64,000 nucleotides of DNA, taken from assembly GCF_022234545.1 (NCBI RefSeq), contig NZ_JAIEUI010000017.1, positions 108,214-172,213 of the forward strand, given 5' to 3'. This DNA is from Paenibacillus piscarius. Lineage in GTDB: Bacteria > Bacillota > Bacilli > Paenibacillales > Paenibacillaceae. Each line of letters begins with the position of its first letter. Position 1 is the stretch's first letter. The notes under the pieces were generated by a model. It saw only the letters and a list, made by a program, of their open reading frames with translations, had not been told where the DNA came from and did no database searches. Positions 47,676 through 57,400 of the stretch are shown in pieces. Both the position numbers and the translations under genes were made by a program.

Positions 47676-48095
47676 ATGCAGGATAATATAGATCATTTGC
47701 TGGAAACTCCGCTGGGCGCGCTGCTCGGTTATTTTACGGTGGCCACTGTGGGCCTTGTCGTCTTCCTGTCTTTCTTTGAAATGGTGACGAAATACAAATG
47801 CTGGGAAGAAATCCGTAAGGGGAACGTGGCTGTAGCGATGGCGACCGGAGGCAAAATCTTCGGAATCTGCAACATCCTGCGCTTCAGCATCGAAGCAGGG
47901 GCGTCGATCTATGAGACCATGAAATGGTCGCTTGTAGGCTTCCTGCTGCTCTTGCTGGCTTACTTCCTGTTTGAATTTATGACTCCGGTCTTCTCGATTG
48001 ATGACGAGATTGCTGCAGATAACCGGGCGGTGGGACTGATCGCGCTGCTGATCTCCGTCTCTCTGTCCTATGTGATCGGTGCTTCTATATTCTAG
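47676..48095 (+). CDS. DUF350 membrane protein (YshE-like)
   Basis: Membrane protein of 139 residues with four hydrophobic helices (GALLGYFTVATVGLVVFLSFF; AVAMATGGKIFGICNILRFSI; SLVGFLLLLLAYFLFEF; NRAVGLIALLISVSLSYVIG). The DUF350/YjfL family is recognised from the AVAMATGGKIFG segment. B. subtilis yshE occupies the same place after mutS2. It has AGAGGGAGAAG upstream and lies 33 bases after mutS2, so probably the same operon. Function unknown. Confidence 0.85.
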   Translation: MQDNIDHLLETPLGALLGYFTVATVGLVVFLSFFEMVTKYKCWEEIRKGNVAVAMATGGKIFGICNILRFSIEAGASIYETMKWSLVGFLLLLLAYFLFEFMTPVFSIDDEIAADNRAVGLIALLISVSLSYVIGASIF

Positions 48096-48112
48096 AAGGG
48101 GGAGCGGAGCTT

Positions 48113-48193
48113 ATGAAGCTATTGGTACGGATTCTGTTCTTGTCCGCTCTGGCTTTTCTGGCGGCCGGCATCATCTATTTAACTGTGAATTGA
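48113..48193 (+). CDS. 26-residue single-helix membrane microprotein
   Basis: The frame encodes MKLLVRILFLSALAFLAAGI plus IYLTVN and a stop: a basic start and one hydrophobic helix. GGGGGAGCGGAG lies directly upstream at usable spacing, and the gene sits 17 bases after the DUF350 gene and 33 bases before the zinc-ribbon gene, in the same direction. This context and the ribosome binding site make it a likely real gene that automated annotation may miss. Function unknown; it could modulate the neighbouring membrane protein. Confidence 0.6.
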   Translation: MKLLVRILFLSALAFLAAGIIYLTVN

Positions 48194-48226
48194 ACCGAAT
48201 GTGAAAGACGAAGGAGATAGTGACAG

Positions 48227-48772
48227 ATGGAAACAACAGTATGCCCATGGTGCCATACCGAGATCGTATGGGACGAGGAGTTCGGCCCGGAGGAGACTTG
48301 TCCTCATTGCAACAATGAGCTTAGCGGTTACCGCACGGTAACGATTGGAGCCGAGGATCTGGAGGATGAAGAGCCGGAAGCAGAGGAGAGCTCCGCAGAT
48401 GATGTGGTGAGCGATGACCATCTGTGGGATGACGAGGATAAGGAAGGTGTCGTGCCGATCTTCAATACGCTGGTCCAGTTCGGTGACGATTATGACCTGA
48501 AGCGTTACGAGCAGAGCGTCTCGGAGATTCTGGCAGCACAGCTTGAAGCACCGGAATGTCCGCAATGCCATGAACTTATGCTCCATTCCGGAACGCAGCA
48601 GGTGGAGGGGTTCACCCCGGCAGCACCGGAAGCGCTGGGCGGCGGCTCCGTCCTGAGGGCACCGTTCGCGCTTAATCTGTTCGTTTGCCCTTCCTGCTTC
48701 CATGTGCAGCACAGCCTGGCCCAGGAAGACCGTATCCAGCTTGTGCGTAATCTGAGCAAGCCGGCCAAATAA
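48227..48772 (+). CDS. Zinc-ribbon protein of unknown function
   Basis: Cytoplasmic acidic protein of 181 residues. The N terminus has a zinc ribbon of two pairs, CPWCHTEIVW and CPHCNNELSG. The C-terminal half has two further Cys pairs (CPQCHELM, CPSCFHVQ), so it may bind two zinc ions. Between them lies an acidic linker (EDLEDEEPEAEESS). AAGGAG is upstream. I do not recognise a characterised homologue. Together with the DUF350 and 26-residue genes it appears to form a small conserved-context cluster behind mutS2. Confidence 0.8.
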   Translation: METTVCPWCHTEIVWDEEFGPEETCPHCNNELSGYRTVTIGAEDLEDEEPEAEESSADDVVSDDHLWDDEDKEGVVPIFNTLVQFGDDYDLKRYEQSVSEILAAQLEAPECPQCHELMLHSGTQQVEGFTPAAPEALGGGSVLRAPFALNLFVCPSCFHVQHSLAQEDRIQLVRNLSKPAK

Positions 48773-48785
48773 TTGATTCATGATT

Positions 48786-48834
48786 TCCCTGCCGGTTGGA
48801 CATCTTAGTTAGAGATGAGTAACCGGCAGGGAGG
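48786..48834 (+). promoter_or_regulatory. Perfect hairpin enclosing the ribosome binding site of the next gene
   Basis: TCCCTGCCGGTT (48786-48797) pairs exactly with AACCGGCAGGGA (48821-48832), and an inner stem CATCT/AGATG (48801-48817) stacks on it. The right arm contains most of AGGGAGG, the ribosome binding site of the MFS gene at 48841. There is no U-tract on the plus strand. It could hide the site in mRNA or act as a terminator-like barrier. Confidence 0.75.
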
Positions 48835-48840
48835 ATTCGC

Positions 48841-50058
48841 ATGACAAGTTCAGTTCGGAGACAGGCGGCGCTGCTGCTGGCCGTAGGCGGGCTCTATCTG
48901 CTGGCTACGGTGCTTGCGGGGACGTTCCTGAATGTATACCTGTGGAAAAGCCGCCAGAACTTCGCCATGCTCGGCTGGTTTACGGTGGCACAGCAGATTG
49001 CCGTAGGCTTAAGCTTCTGGCTGGGCGGCAAATGGGTGAAAGAGCATAACAAAATGAATGCCCTGCGGCTGGGAATTGCCGTATCGGGCTTTTTTTATTT
49101 GCTGGTGCTGTGGCTGCGGGGCGATGCGGTTCATTACATCTGGCCGCTGGGCGGGATTCTTGGCCTTTCGATCGGGTTATACTGGCTAGCCTTCAATATT
49201 GTGTTCTTCGAGATCACGGATGCCGCGAACCGGGATTTCTTCAATGGCTGGATGGGGCTGCTTGGTTCCTTGACGGGCATCGTCGGCCCATGGGTCTCAG
49301 GCTGGTTGATCTCCTTCTGGCACGGCGACCGGGGGTACCGGATCGTCTTCATCCTGTCGCTCTGTATCTACGGCGCTGCAGCGCTTCTTAGCTTCGGCCT
49401 CCAGCAGCGTCCGCGCGGCGGGGCCTACCTGTGGCTGGAGCCCTGGAACGAGCTGCGCCGCAAGGGCAGCCCGTGGAGACCCGCCGCGGCGGCGCTGATG
49501 TTCCAGGGCATCCGCGAGGGCGTGTTCTCCTTCCTGCTCGGGCTGCTTGTCTACATTGCCGCGCAGCAGGAGAGTAAGCTGGGGCAATACGCGCTGATTA
49601 CCTCAGCCGTCTCCCTAATCAGCTATTACGCAGCAGGCAAATGGTACAAGCCCCGCGCCCGCCGCCGCAGCATGCTGGCTGGCAGCCTGCTGCTGACCGG
49701 TTTCGTCCTTTCCCTGCTGTGGAAGGTCAATTATACTACCTTGCTGGTGATGGGCATTGGCACCTCGCTGTGTATCCCGCTCTATATGCTGCCGATGCTC
49801 TCCACCACCTTTGATCTGATGGGCGTCTCCGAGGAGAGCGCCGGCAAGCGCGTCGAGCTGATGGTGCTCCGGGAGCTCAGCCTGATGAGCGGCCGCCTCC
49901 TTGGCCTGCTGATCTTCATCGCCGTGCTGTCGCAGAGCCAGTCTCTGCGTACCATCACGCTGCTCGTTCTGGTGCTGGGTGCAGCGCCGGTTGGGAGCTG
50001 GGTGGTGTTGAGGCGGGTGCTGGAGTATAACGTTCACAAAAATAACAATATTATATGA
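48841..50058 (+). CDS. MFS transporter, substrate unknown
   Basis: Membrane protein of 405 residues with about 12 helices in two halves and a central cytoplasmic loop (QQRPRGGAYLWLEPWNELRRK). AGGGAGG is six bases before the ATG but lies in a hairpin. The sequence is of the MFS_1 type, with no motif that reveals the cargo. The end is A/T-rich (NVHKNNNII) and runs into the riboswitch region; no independent terminator was seen before 50140. Confidence 0.85.
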   Translation: MTSSVRRQAALLLAVGGLYLLATVLAGTFLNVYLWKSRQNFAMLGWFTVAQQIAVGLSFWLGGKWVKEHNKMNALRLGIAVSGFFYLLVLWLRGDAVHYIWPLGGILGLSIGLYWLAFNIVFFEITDAANRDFFNGWMGLLGSLTGIVGPWVSGWLISFWHGDRGYRIVFILSLCIYGAAALLSFGLQQRPRGGAYLWLEPWNELRRKGSPWRPAAAALMFQGIREGVFSFLLGLLVYIAAQQESKLGQYALITSAVSLISYYAAGKWYKPRARRRSMLAGSLLLTGFVLSLLWKVNYTTLLVMGIGTSLCIPLYMLPMLSTTFDLMGVSEESAGKRVELMVLRELSLMSGRLLGLLIFIAVLSQSQSLRTITLLVLVLGAAPVGSWVVLRRVLEYNVHKNNNII

Positions 50059-50140
50059 TTCAAATATAGGGTATTATTGCCAAGGTGAGTATAGATTGTA
50101 ATTGAAGAGAATTTCAAACGGATTATTATGAATGAACCAT

Positions 50141-50242
50141 TAGAACTAAAAAGGCAAACCTGGACGAAAGCCAGGGACGCAAAGCCACGGGCCTTAACCA
50201 CAGTGCGGGAAAACAACACTCTGTGACTGGCAGCCGGGCCGC
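50141..50242 (+). ncRNA. Cyclic di-GMP-I (GEMM) riboswitch aptamer
   Basis: The conserved GEMM core is present in order: GGCAAACC, a CCUGG/CCAGG stem capped by a GAAA tetraloop, GGGACGCAAAGCCACGGG, a second extended stem (CACAGTGCG...CTGTG), then TGGCAGCCGGGCC. These are the ligand-contact and tetraloop-receptor elements of class I c-di-GMP riboswitches. It lies about 65 bases before the first of five surface-protein genes. Confidence 0.93.
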
Positions 50243-50261
50243 TCTTTCCGGTGGTTTTTTT
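50231..50261 (+). terminator. Expression platform (terminator) of the c-di-GMP riboswitch
   Basis: CAGCCGG (50231-50237) can pair with CCGGTGG (50248-50254, one mismatch), followed by seven T residues. Because the left arm is also the conserved 3' strand of the aptamer, ligand binding should disfavour the terminator, suggesting that c-di-GMP turns the operon on. Confidence 0.75.
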
Positions 50262-50307
50262 GCGCCCATTTTTTGCGTGAATTCATTTTATTGAGCGGAG
50301 GTCTTTT

Positions 50308-53300
50308 ATGGCAAATAGGAAAAGGTTTATAAGTAAAGTATTGTGTTTCATTATTTTGGCCCAATTTCTCACACCTTTTGTGGGTTTCTCCGGAATGGAG
50401 ATATCTGCACAGGACAGTATGATCAAAATCCGCTTCCAGCCTGAAGAAGTCTCTGTCCAGGACGGGGAGCTTGCAGACTTTGGAGCCACTTTTGGTGAAA
50501 GAGGCAATTACTCTTACGGCTGGAACATGGACCATACCGATACTACAGTCTCAAGAGATACATACGACAATTCGGGCATGAGCAGCCTGACACGAATCCA
50601 TCCGGATGGGAAATGGGAGATTCTACTAGACAATGGTACATATGAGGTCTCGGTAACCGTAGGAGACTCTGTTTATAGCAGCAACAATTCCCTTGCACTA
50701 GAGAATATCAACGTTATGGAGGGTCTGTCACTTGAAGCCGGGGAGCATAGAACAATCAAGAAAAAGGTCGCTGTCGAAGATGGAAGACTAACATTAAGTC
50801 AACTGAGTGGTCCCGGCATAGAGACTGCTCTAAACCGCATTGATATTTCATTGGTGAATACATATACCCCCACGTTATTGCCGCCTCAAATCCGCCTTCC
50901 TTTTGAACCCAATAAGGTTGTTGGAGACAAAGTTCTTCTGTCTGGAAATATGACCAATGTACATAACGCTCCGCCGTTTATTAAGGTGAATGGCCTGCAG
51001 GGAGAGATCTCCCGGCATATCCGTGAACAAATAGAATCCATCGGACAACAAATACAGCAGCATAGCAAAAATGCAGTGGCAATAAGAAATGCTGATATTG
51101 AAACGATTCAAAGCTCTATCCGCTCCATCGGCAACAAGCCTGCAGTGATAGCAGTAGGACAGTTGAATCTAGAATCAAGTGTAACCTTCGGCAGTGAAGA
51201 ACAGCCGGTCATCTTAATCGCAGATGGCATCAATACGAACCGGAATCTGAATCTGACAGTGTACGGATCGTTGATCCTCCACGGAGGATTGAATGCAAAT
51301 ACGGAGTTAGATATTAATGTGATCAACCTTGCACAGGATGAGAAGCTTGGTAATCTATGGGTCCAGGGGACCGTGCATCTAAATAATAATTCCAATGTAC
51401 ATGTAGATAATGAGCTGTTTGCCGGTTCTTTGGTTTACAACAATGGCTCTCTCGATCTATCGGCGAAACGGGTATTAGTACAGGGCAACATGAACATCAA
51501 TACTCTGGTAACTATGAATGTTGATGAGGAAATGTCGGTAGGAGAAGTGGTCTCCAATAATTCAAAAGCAGAACTGAATGTAACCCAGGGAGATCTGTTC
51601 GTCCGGGACAATGTAAGTGTGAATAATCATCTGAGTATTACCACTGGCGGGTTATTTGCCGTAGGCGGTAATGTCATTTCTAACCAAAGACCTATTATCC
51701 ACACCGGGAATGAAGCACAGGGACATACATTATTAAAGTATGTTTTATCAGGCCTAAAGGCTGAGTACTACAGCAATAATGATTTTACGGGCAAGAAGGC
51801 AGTGAAGGTTGATGATTCTATCTCTCTATCAGGGCAGCCTCTCCTGGGTGTGCCGGGAATAGCGGACCAGCGCTTCTCCGTAAGATGGACAGGGCAGATT
51901 CAACCTAACTATACAGACCAATATACTTTCTCGGTTAGAACGTCAGGCGGAGTCAGACTTTGGGTGAATGATCAGCTCCTGGTCGATGCCTGGACAGCGA
52001 AGCAGCATGTGGAGCAAGGAACCGCCATGCTCGAAGCCGGCAAAAAATATGACCTGAAGATGGAATACGCGAATGATATGGGGAATCCTCAGGCCAGCTT
52101 ATTGTGGGAGAGCGAGCAGCAGCTTCGTGAAGTGGTTCCCTCTGTATCTTTAAGACCTTTTTCTATACCCGCAGTACATGCAAGCGCAACCGACTCAGCC
52201 ATTACACTGAACTGGCCTTCTTTGTTCAATGCGGACGGCTATGAGGTGGAATTTGATAAGGAAGTCACCGTTCTTGGCAGTGAACCTGGTTTTGTCAAGG
52301 AGGGACTTAGTCCGGGAACTGAGCATTTCTACCGGATGCGGGCCATCAGTGGTGACATCAAGGGGGAGTGGTCAACAGCCTCGTCTTACTGGACCTTGCC
52401 TGCGGCTCCCTTGAATATTCAATTGAATGCAACAAGCCATACCATTACTCTCGTATGGGAGCCGGTAACCGGGGCAACCAGTTATGAAATAGAGGTTAAT
52501 AACAGCACGAAGAATATAGGACCGGTGCTGACTTACCAGGAGAATGATCTGAATCCTAACATGCCCAAAGTATTCCGTATCCGGGCGGTGAACAGCAGCG
52601 GAGCAGGAGCATGGAGCGAAGTGGTTACGAAGACTACTCTGGTTGGAGTCCCTTCCAAGCTGCAGGGAACGGCAGATGAGCAGTCTGTTCATCTGCACTG
52701 GGATGCTGTATCAGGAGCCGCCTCCTATGACTTGGAGATAGACGGAACCATTAGTAATAACATCATGGATAATTCGTATATACATGACAACCTGCAATCT
52801 AACAGCAAGCACAGTTATCGTGTACGGGCTAAGAACGATGATGGAATCAGTGAATGGAGCGAGCCCATTACAGTGTATACTGCGCCTGGAGTTCCTCAGA
52901 ACCTTGCAGCGCAAGTGGAAGGAAACTCTGTTCATGTGACCTGGGATCAAGTGGCCGGGGCCACAGGATATGACATCGAGGTAGATAGTGAAGTGCTGGA
53001 TAATGAATTGAAGCTCGAATTCACACATTCACAGCTTCCGTTGAATTCAGAGCATACCTACAGGGTGCGGGCCAAGAATGAGAATCGAGTCGGAAGCTGG
53101 ACGAAAACGATGGTTTATTCCACTCATGCGGGAGTTCCTAATAATATTCAGACGTTAGCTAACAGCAACGAAATTACCATAACTTGGGATATCGTTGTGG
53201 GTGCGTTAAGCTACGATATTGAGTTGGATGGGACAACAATTCGCAATGTCGCGGATAACAGCTACATCCATAAGAAGCTGGCGCCCTTCTCTACGCACAA

Positions 53301-54426
53301 ATATAGAGTAAGAGCAGTTAATGCGGCAGGATCAGCCGAATGGAGCGGATACGTATCAGCAACCACTACCTTTGGCAAACCCTCTAATCTGAAGGCATTA
53401 GCCAAGAATACAAGTATTGAGCTTACATGGGATAAGGTTGAGAATGCGACTGGCTACGATGTTCTGGTGGATGGCGAAGTTCTGAGTAATGAAGAATCAT
53501 TATCCTATAAGCATACCGGATTAGAACCCTATTCCTGGCATAATTACCGGGTTCGGGCTAAGCATGGCAGCTTCCTTGGAGAATGGAGCGAACCTCTGAC
53601 GATTTCAACAGTGCTCGGTATTCCGGGAAATGTAAAGACAGTAACCAAAAGCAATCAAATTCTCTTATCCTGGGATTCTGTTACTGGCGCTACCGGCTAT
53701 GAAATTGAAGCGGACGGCACAGTTATAGACAATGGCAGCAAGGTTACTTTTACACACACCGGATTGTTGCCAAACACTAAGCACAGTTACCGGATACGGG
53801 CCAAGAACACTCAGGCCGTCAGCGATTGGAGTGAGTGGACGACGATTGTTACTGGTGTCACCGCACCAGAGGTGCCGAAGAATCTTAGAGGCGAAGTGAC
53901 GGTGAACTCCGTTCAGCTTGCCTGGGATTCCGCGAATGGCGCATCCAGCTATGATGTGGAAGTAGATGGACAAGTCATTTCGAATTCCAATCAGCTCGAA
54001 TACACACACAGCGGACTTGAGCCCAATACAATGCACGCTTATCGCGTTCGGGCTAAGAATGCAGGAGCGACCAGCGACTGGTCAGAGCTTTTGAAGAAAA
54101 CAACAACTCCTGCAGTAACGATCAAGCCGGAAAAAGATACTCAGCTCAACTTTGTAATGATTATCCCTTATAAGAGTGACAAATCCGAGCGCAGAGTTAC
54201 GGTCACCTATAATGCCAATGATCTTGAGGTCATGGATCTGCGGGCAGAGACTCCGGACATGGAGCTTGGAACTGGCAGTATTGCAGGCACACCAGTAAAT
54301 GTCATCCAGTTTGAACCGGGAAAGATTGTCTTCAGTGTACTGATGAGCAATAAAGCTGCGATGAACACAATTATCTTCAATGCGAAGACGAATCAATTTA
54401 CTAAAGTAACCTATACCATAGAATAG
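50308..54426 (+). CDS. Giant surface protein: malectin-like, beta-solenoid-like, PA14, eight FN3, cohesin-like
   Basis: Exported protein of 1372 residues, first gene behind the c-di-GMP riboswitch. It has a signal peptide (VLCFIILAQFLTPFVGFSG). About 38-190 is a carbohydrate-binding, malectin-like domain seen in Paenibacillus surface enzymes (FGATFGERGNYSYGWNMDHT). About 240-480 holds repetitive Asn/Val-rich strands suggesting a beta-solenoid, and about 485-610 a PA14 domain (LKAEYYSNNDFTG, VRLWVNDQLLVDAW). About eight fibronectin type III repeats follow (about 615-1265; pattern I-x-L-x-W-D-x-V-x-G-A-x-x-Y-D-I-E-V-D), then a cohesin-like C-terminal domain. No LPXTG or catalytic motif was found. 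A likely adhesin or matrix protein; that is inference. GGAGG precedes the ATG. Confidence 0.88.
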   Translation: MANRKRFISKVLCFIILAQFLTPFVGFSGMEISAQDSMIKIRFQPEEVSVQDGELADFGATFGERGNYSYGWNMDHTDTTVSRDTYDNSGMSSLTRIHPDGKWEILLDNGTYEVSVTVGDSVYSSNNSLALENINVMEGLSLEAGEHRTIKKKVAVEDGRLTLSQLSGPGIETALNRIDISLVNTYTPTLLPPQIRLPFEPNKVVGDKVLLSGNMTNVHNAPPFIKVNGLQGEISRHIREQIESIGQQIQQHSKNAVAIRNADIETIQSSIRSIGNKPAVIAVGQLNLESSVTFGSEEQPVILIADGINTNRNLNLTVYGSLILHGGLNANTELDINVINLAQDEKLGNLWVQGTVHLNNNSNVHVDNELFAGSLVYNNGSLDLSAKRVLVQGNMNINTLVTMNVDEEMSVGEVVSNNSKAELNVTQGDLFVRDNVSVNNHLSITTGGLFAVGGNVISNQRPIIHTGNEAQGHTLLKYVLSGLKAEYYSNNDFTGKKAVKVDDSISLSGQPLLGVPGIADQRFSVRWTGQIQPNYTDQYTFSVRTSGGVRLWVNDQLLVDAWTAKQHVEQGTAMLEAGKKYDLKMEYANDMGNPQASLLWESEQQLREVVPSVSLRPFSIPAVHASATDSAITLNWPSLFNADGYEVEFDKEVTVLGSEPGFVKEGLSPGTEHFYRMRAISGDIKGEWSTASSYWTLPAAPLNIQLNATSHTITLVWEPVTGATSYEIEVNNSTKNIGPVLTYQENDLNPNMPKVFRIRAVNSSGAGAWSEVVTKTTLVGVPSKLQGTADEQSVHLHWDAVSGAASYDLEIDGTISNNIMDNSYIHDNLQSNSKHSYRVRAKNDDGISEWSEPITVYTAPGVPQNLAAQVEGNSVHVTWDQVAGATGYDIEVDSEVLDNELKLEFTHSQLPLNSEHTYRVRAKNENRVGSWTKTMVYSTHAGVPNNIQTLANSNEITITWDIVVGALSYDIELDGTTIRNVADNSYIHKKLAPFSTHKYRVRAVNAAGSAEWSGYVSATTTFGKPSNLKALAKNTSIELTWDKVENATGYDVLVDGEVLSNEESLSYKHTGLEPYSWHNYRVRAKHGSFLGEWSEPLTISTVLGIPGNVKTVTKSNQILLSWDSVTGATGYEIEADGTVIDNGSKVTFTHTGLLPNTKHSYRIRAKNTQAVSDWSEWTTIVTGVTAPEVPKNLRGEVTVNSVQLAWDSANGASSYDVEVDGQVISNSNQLEYTHSGLEPNTMHAYRVRAKNAGATSDWSELLKKTTTPAVTIKPEKDTQLNFVMIIPYKSDKSERRVTVTYNANDLEVMDLRAETPDMELGTGSIAGTPVNVIQFEPGKIVFSVLMSNKAAMNTIIFNAKTNQFTKVTYTIE

Positions 54427-54450
54427 ATTCAAGGTGGTAGGAGAGGAACT

Positions 54451-57400
54451 ATGAAAGATATGCTAAGAAAATGGACATCTATTTTATGTGTTTTTGTAAT
54501 GGTTACGTTGATTCTATTTCCAGGCGGGACACCGGTTAAAGCAGCAGGGGAGTCTAATATTATCAGCTTTGCCGATCTTCACTTTGATGGGTTCAGGAAA
54601 ACGGCTGAATATGTGTCAGACATGGGTAATATTGCAGAAATCACGTTGGACATGCCGGGAATTACGCTCAAGAATATTCGCTTTGATCTATCAACAAGAC
54701 AAATGATCTACGACATCGCCTTGGACCATGCAGCCGTTATGACCTCAGGCTCAAGAACCCGTTGGGACAATGGATATCAACGTACAAGATACTTGGACAT
54801 AGCTGTTTATGCGAGTAATTCGGGCAATAGTTCAAGTGCAGACTACTATACACATACAAGTGTAGAAAATTTGGATTGGAATTTCACTACCAGCAACACA
54901 TTCATATCTAATGCAAGTGATTTTGTTGCGCAGCATGGGGGAGAACTGACTGGTGGAATTCCAACAAAGATCAGCATTGGGGTATATGCAGGGGATAATA
55001 ACCATAGGCCAAATGAGCCTTCTAATGGCTGGAGAAACTCACTCTCTGAGTATCTCCCGGAGAAGAACCTTACCTCCAATGCGGCCCCTACGATTACCAT
55101 ACCAACACCGAACGGCCAGCAGCTCGGTCCAAGCTCTCTGTTCGTCCCTGTGATAGGGGTAACAGATTCTAACGGTGATGCGCTTGAGCTGAAATACTAT
55201 ATGGACTCAGAGGCAGCAGCAAGGGAAAGTAAGACGATAACGAATACAGCTACCACTCAAAATGTATCTTTTAACCCGTTGAACATAGCAGCTTTATCGG
55301 AAGGCAGCCATACCATCCGCTTTACTGCCAGCGACGGAAAAGCCACCACCCAGAATTCGGTTACCATTGTTGTAGATAAATCACCACCTGTAATTGGAAA
55401 TGTCAATATCATTTCTTCCGACTCTCAGGTTCAAGTATCGGGAACCGCGGCAGATGCTATATCTGGGCTGGATAACGTTCCTTATCGTTATACAGTGGGA
55501 AGCCAGTCGAGCGGCTGGACCACAAATCCAAGCTTTACGGCAACAGGATTAACCTCCAATACCGCATTTTACACGAAGATTGAAGCGAGAGATACAGTGG
55601 GGAATATCGCTGTTCATGAGCAGAATGTCTATACGAGAGCGCAGGTTCCATCACTATCTGTTCAGCAAAATGGTGAAACCTCGCTATTGATGCAGCTTCA
55701 TGATCAGAATGCCGCTTCAACCCAATATTTAATTCAGACGGGTACTGCTTATGTTAATTCATCCGGTACGCTCACCTCTTCACCTGTATGGGTTACCCCG
55801 TCTGGCAAGGCTGTAGTGATTAACGGATTAACAGCCAATACCTCGTACTCCTTCCAGGTGAAGGCAAGGAATAATGAAGGGCTGGAGACAGCATTGGGAG
55901 GTCCGGCAACCGGAACTACATTAGCCGCTGCACCTGAAGGAATGACTGCGGAAGCTTCACAGCAATGGATTAAGCTATCATGGCCGCCATCAGCAGGTGC
56001 GTTAGCTTATGAGGTAGAGGCGGGGGGAACAATTATCAATAATGGAACTTCCACCTCATATACGCACAATGGATTATTGCCGAATACTCAGCACACCTAC
56101 AGAGTTAGAATTATTAATCCGGGAGGTGCGGGTAGCTGGAGTCAGGCTTTTACTCAGATGACACTGCCTGAACCGCCGGCTTCACCACTCAATCTATTAA
56201 CTGTCCCTTCGCAGAAATTCGTTTCATTAACTTGGGATCTGGTTCCTCAAGCCACACGGTATGAAGTAGAGGCAGACGGAGTTGTGACGGACAATGGAAA
56301 GCTTAACTCCTTCACGCACAAAGATCTGGAAGCCTCCACAGAGCATACGTATCGTGTGCGAGCCGGTAACGCAGGAGGGGTGAGTGAATGGAGCGCACCC
56401 GCTGTGCAGCAGACCTGGCCTAATCCGCCAGAGACCCCCACGAAGATATCTGCAGTGCAGGATATTCATACGGTAACTGTGAACTGGGAGGAGATGGACC
56501 GGGCCAGCGGCTACGAGATTGAAGTGGACGGGCTAATTATCTATAACAAGCAGATGACCAGTTATACGCATGAAGGATTAGAGGCGCTGAGCGGTCATAC
56601 TTACCGAATTCGCGCTGTTAACATAGGAGGCAAAAGTAAGTGGAGCTCTCCTCTGGATGTAACTACCCACCCGGAAATACCGGATGTACCCACGAACATC
56701 ATGACTACAGCGGATGAAGGACAGATTACAGCATCATGGCACAATGTTCCTCATACGGATAGCTACGATATTGAAGTGGATGGCGGGACTATAATCACGG
56801 TAAAGGATAACGTGTTCGTGCATGACCAGCTTGCTGCAGATTCCAAGCATACCTATAGAATCAGAGCCGCAAATATTAGCGGGACCAGCGAATGGTCCAA
56901 ACCGGTAACCATGACTACCATGCCTGCAGGAATAAACACAGAATCCCTAACCAATGTAGTAGCAGTAGTGACAAACAAGTCGATTACCCTGTCGTGGGAT
57001 ACGGTTGCAGCGAATGCACGATATGAAATAGAAGTGGACGGCAAAATATTGGATAACGGTGCAGATACCATTTACAATCATACCGGTCTGAAAGCAGAAG
57101 AGTACCATCTCTATAAAATCAGAGTGAAGCAAGGCACTGAACGTGGAGACTGGGTGGCCGTACTGGCGCTCTCTACACTCCCTAACCTGCCTGACGCCCC
57201 TTCCAAAATAGAGGGATTCGCTCAAAACAACTCGATTGAATTGCGTTGGGAGAAGATGGAGGGGGCTAATGGCTACCAGCTTGAAGTAGACGGGAAGACG
57301 ATTGATGTCGGCAACAATATCACCTATCTGCATAACGAGCTTGCTTCAGGAACCGCCCATACGTACCGGGTAAGAGCGAAGAATACGACAGGGGTGACTG

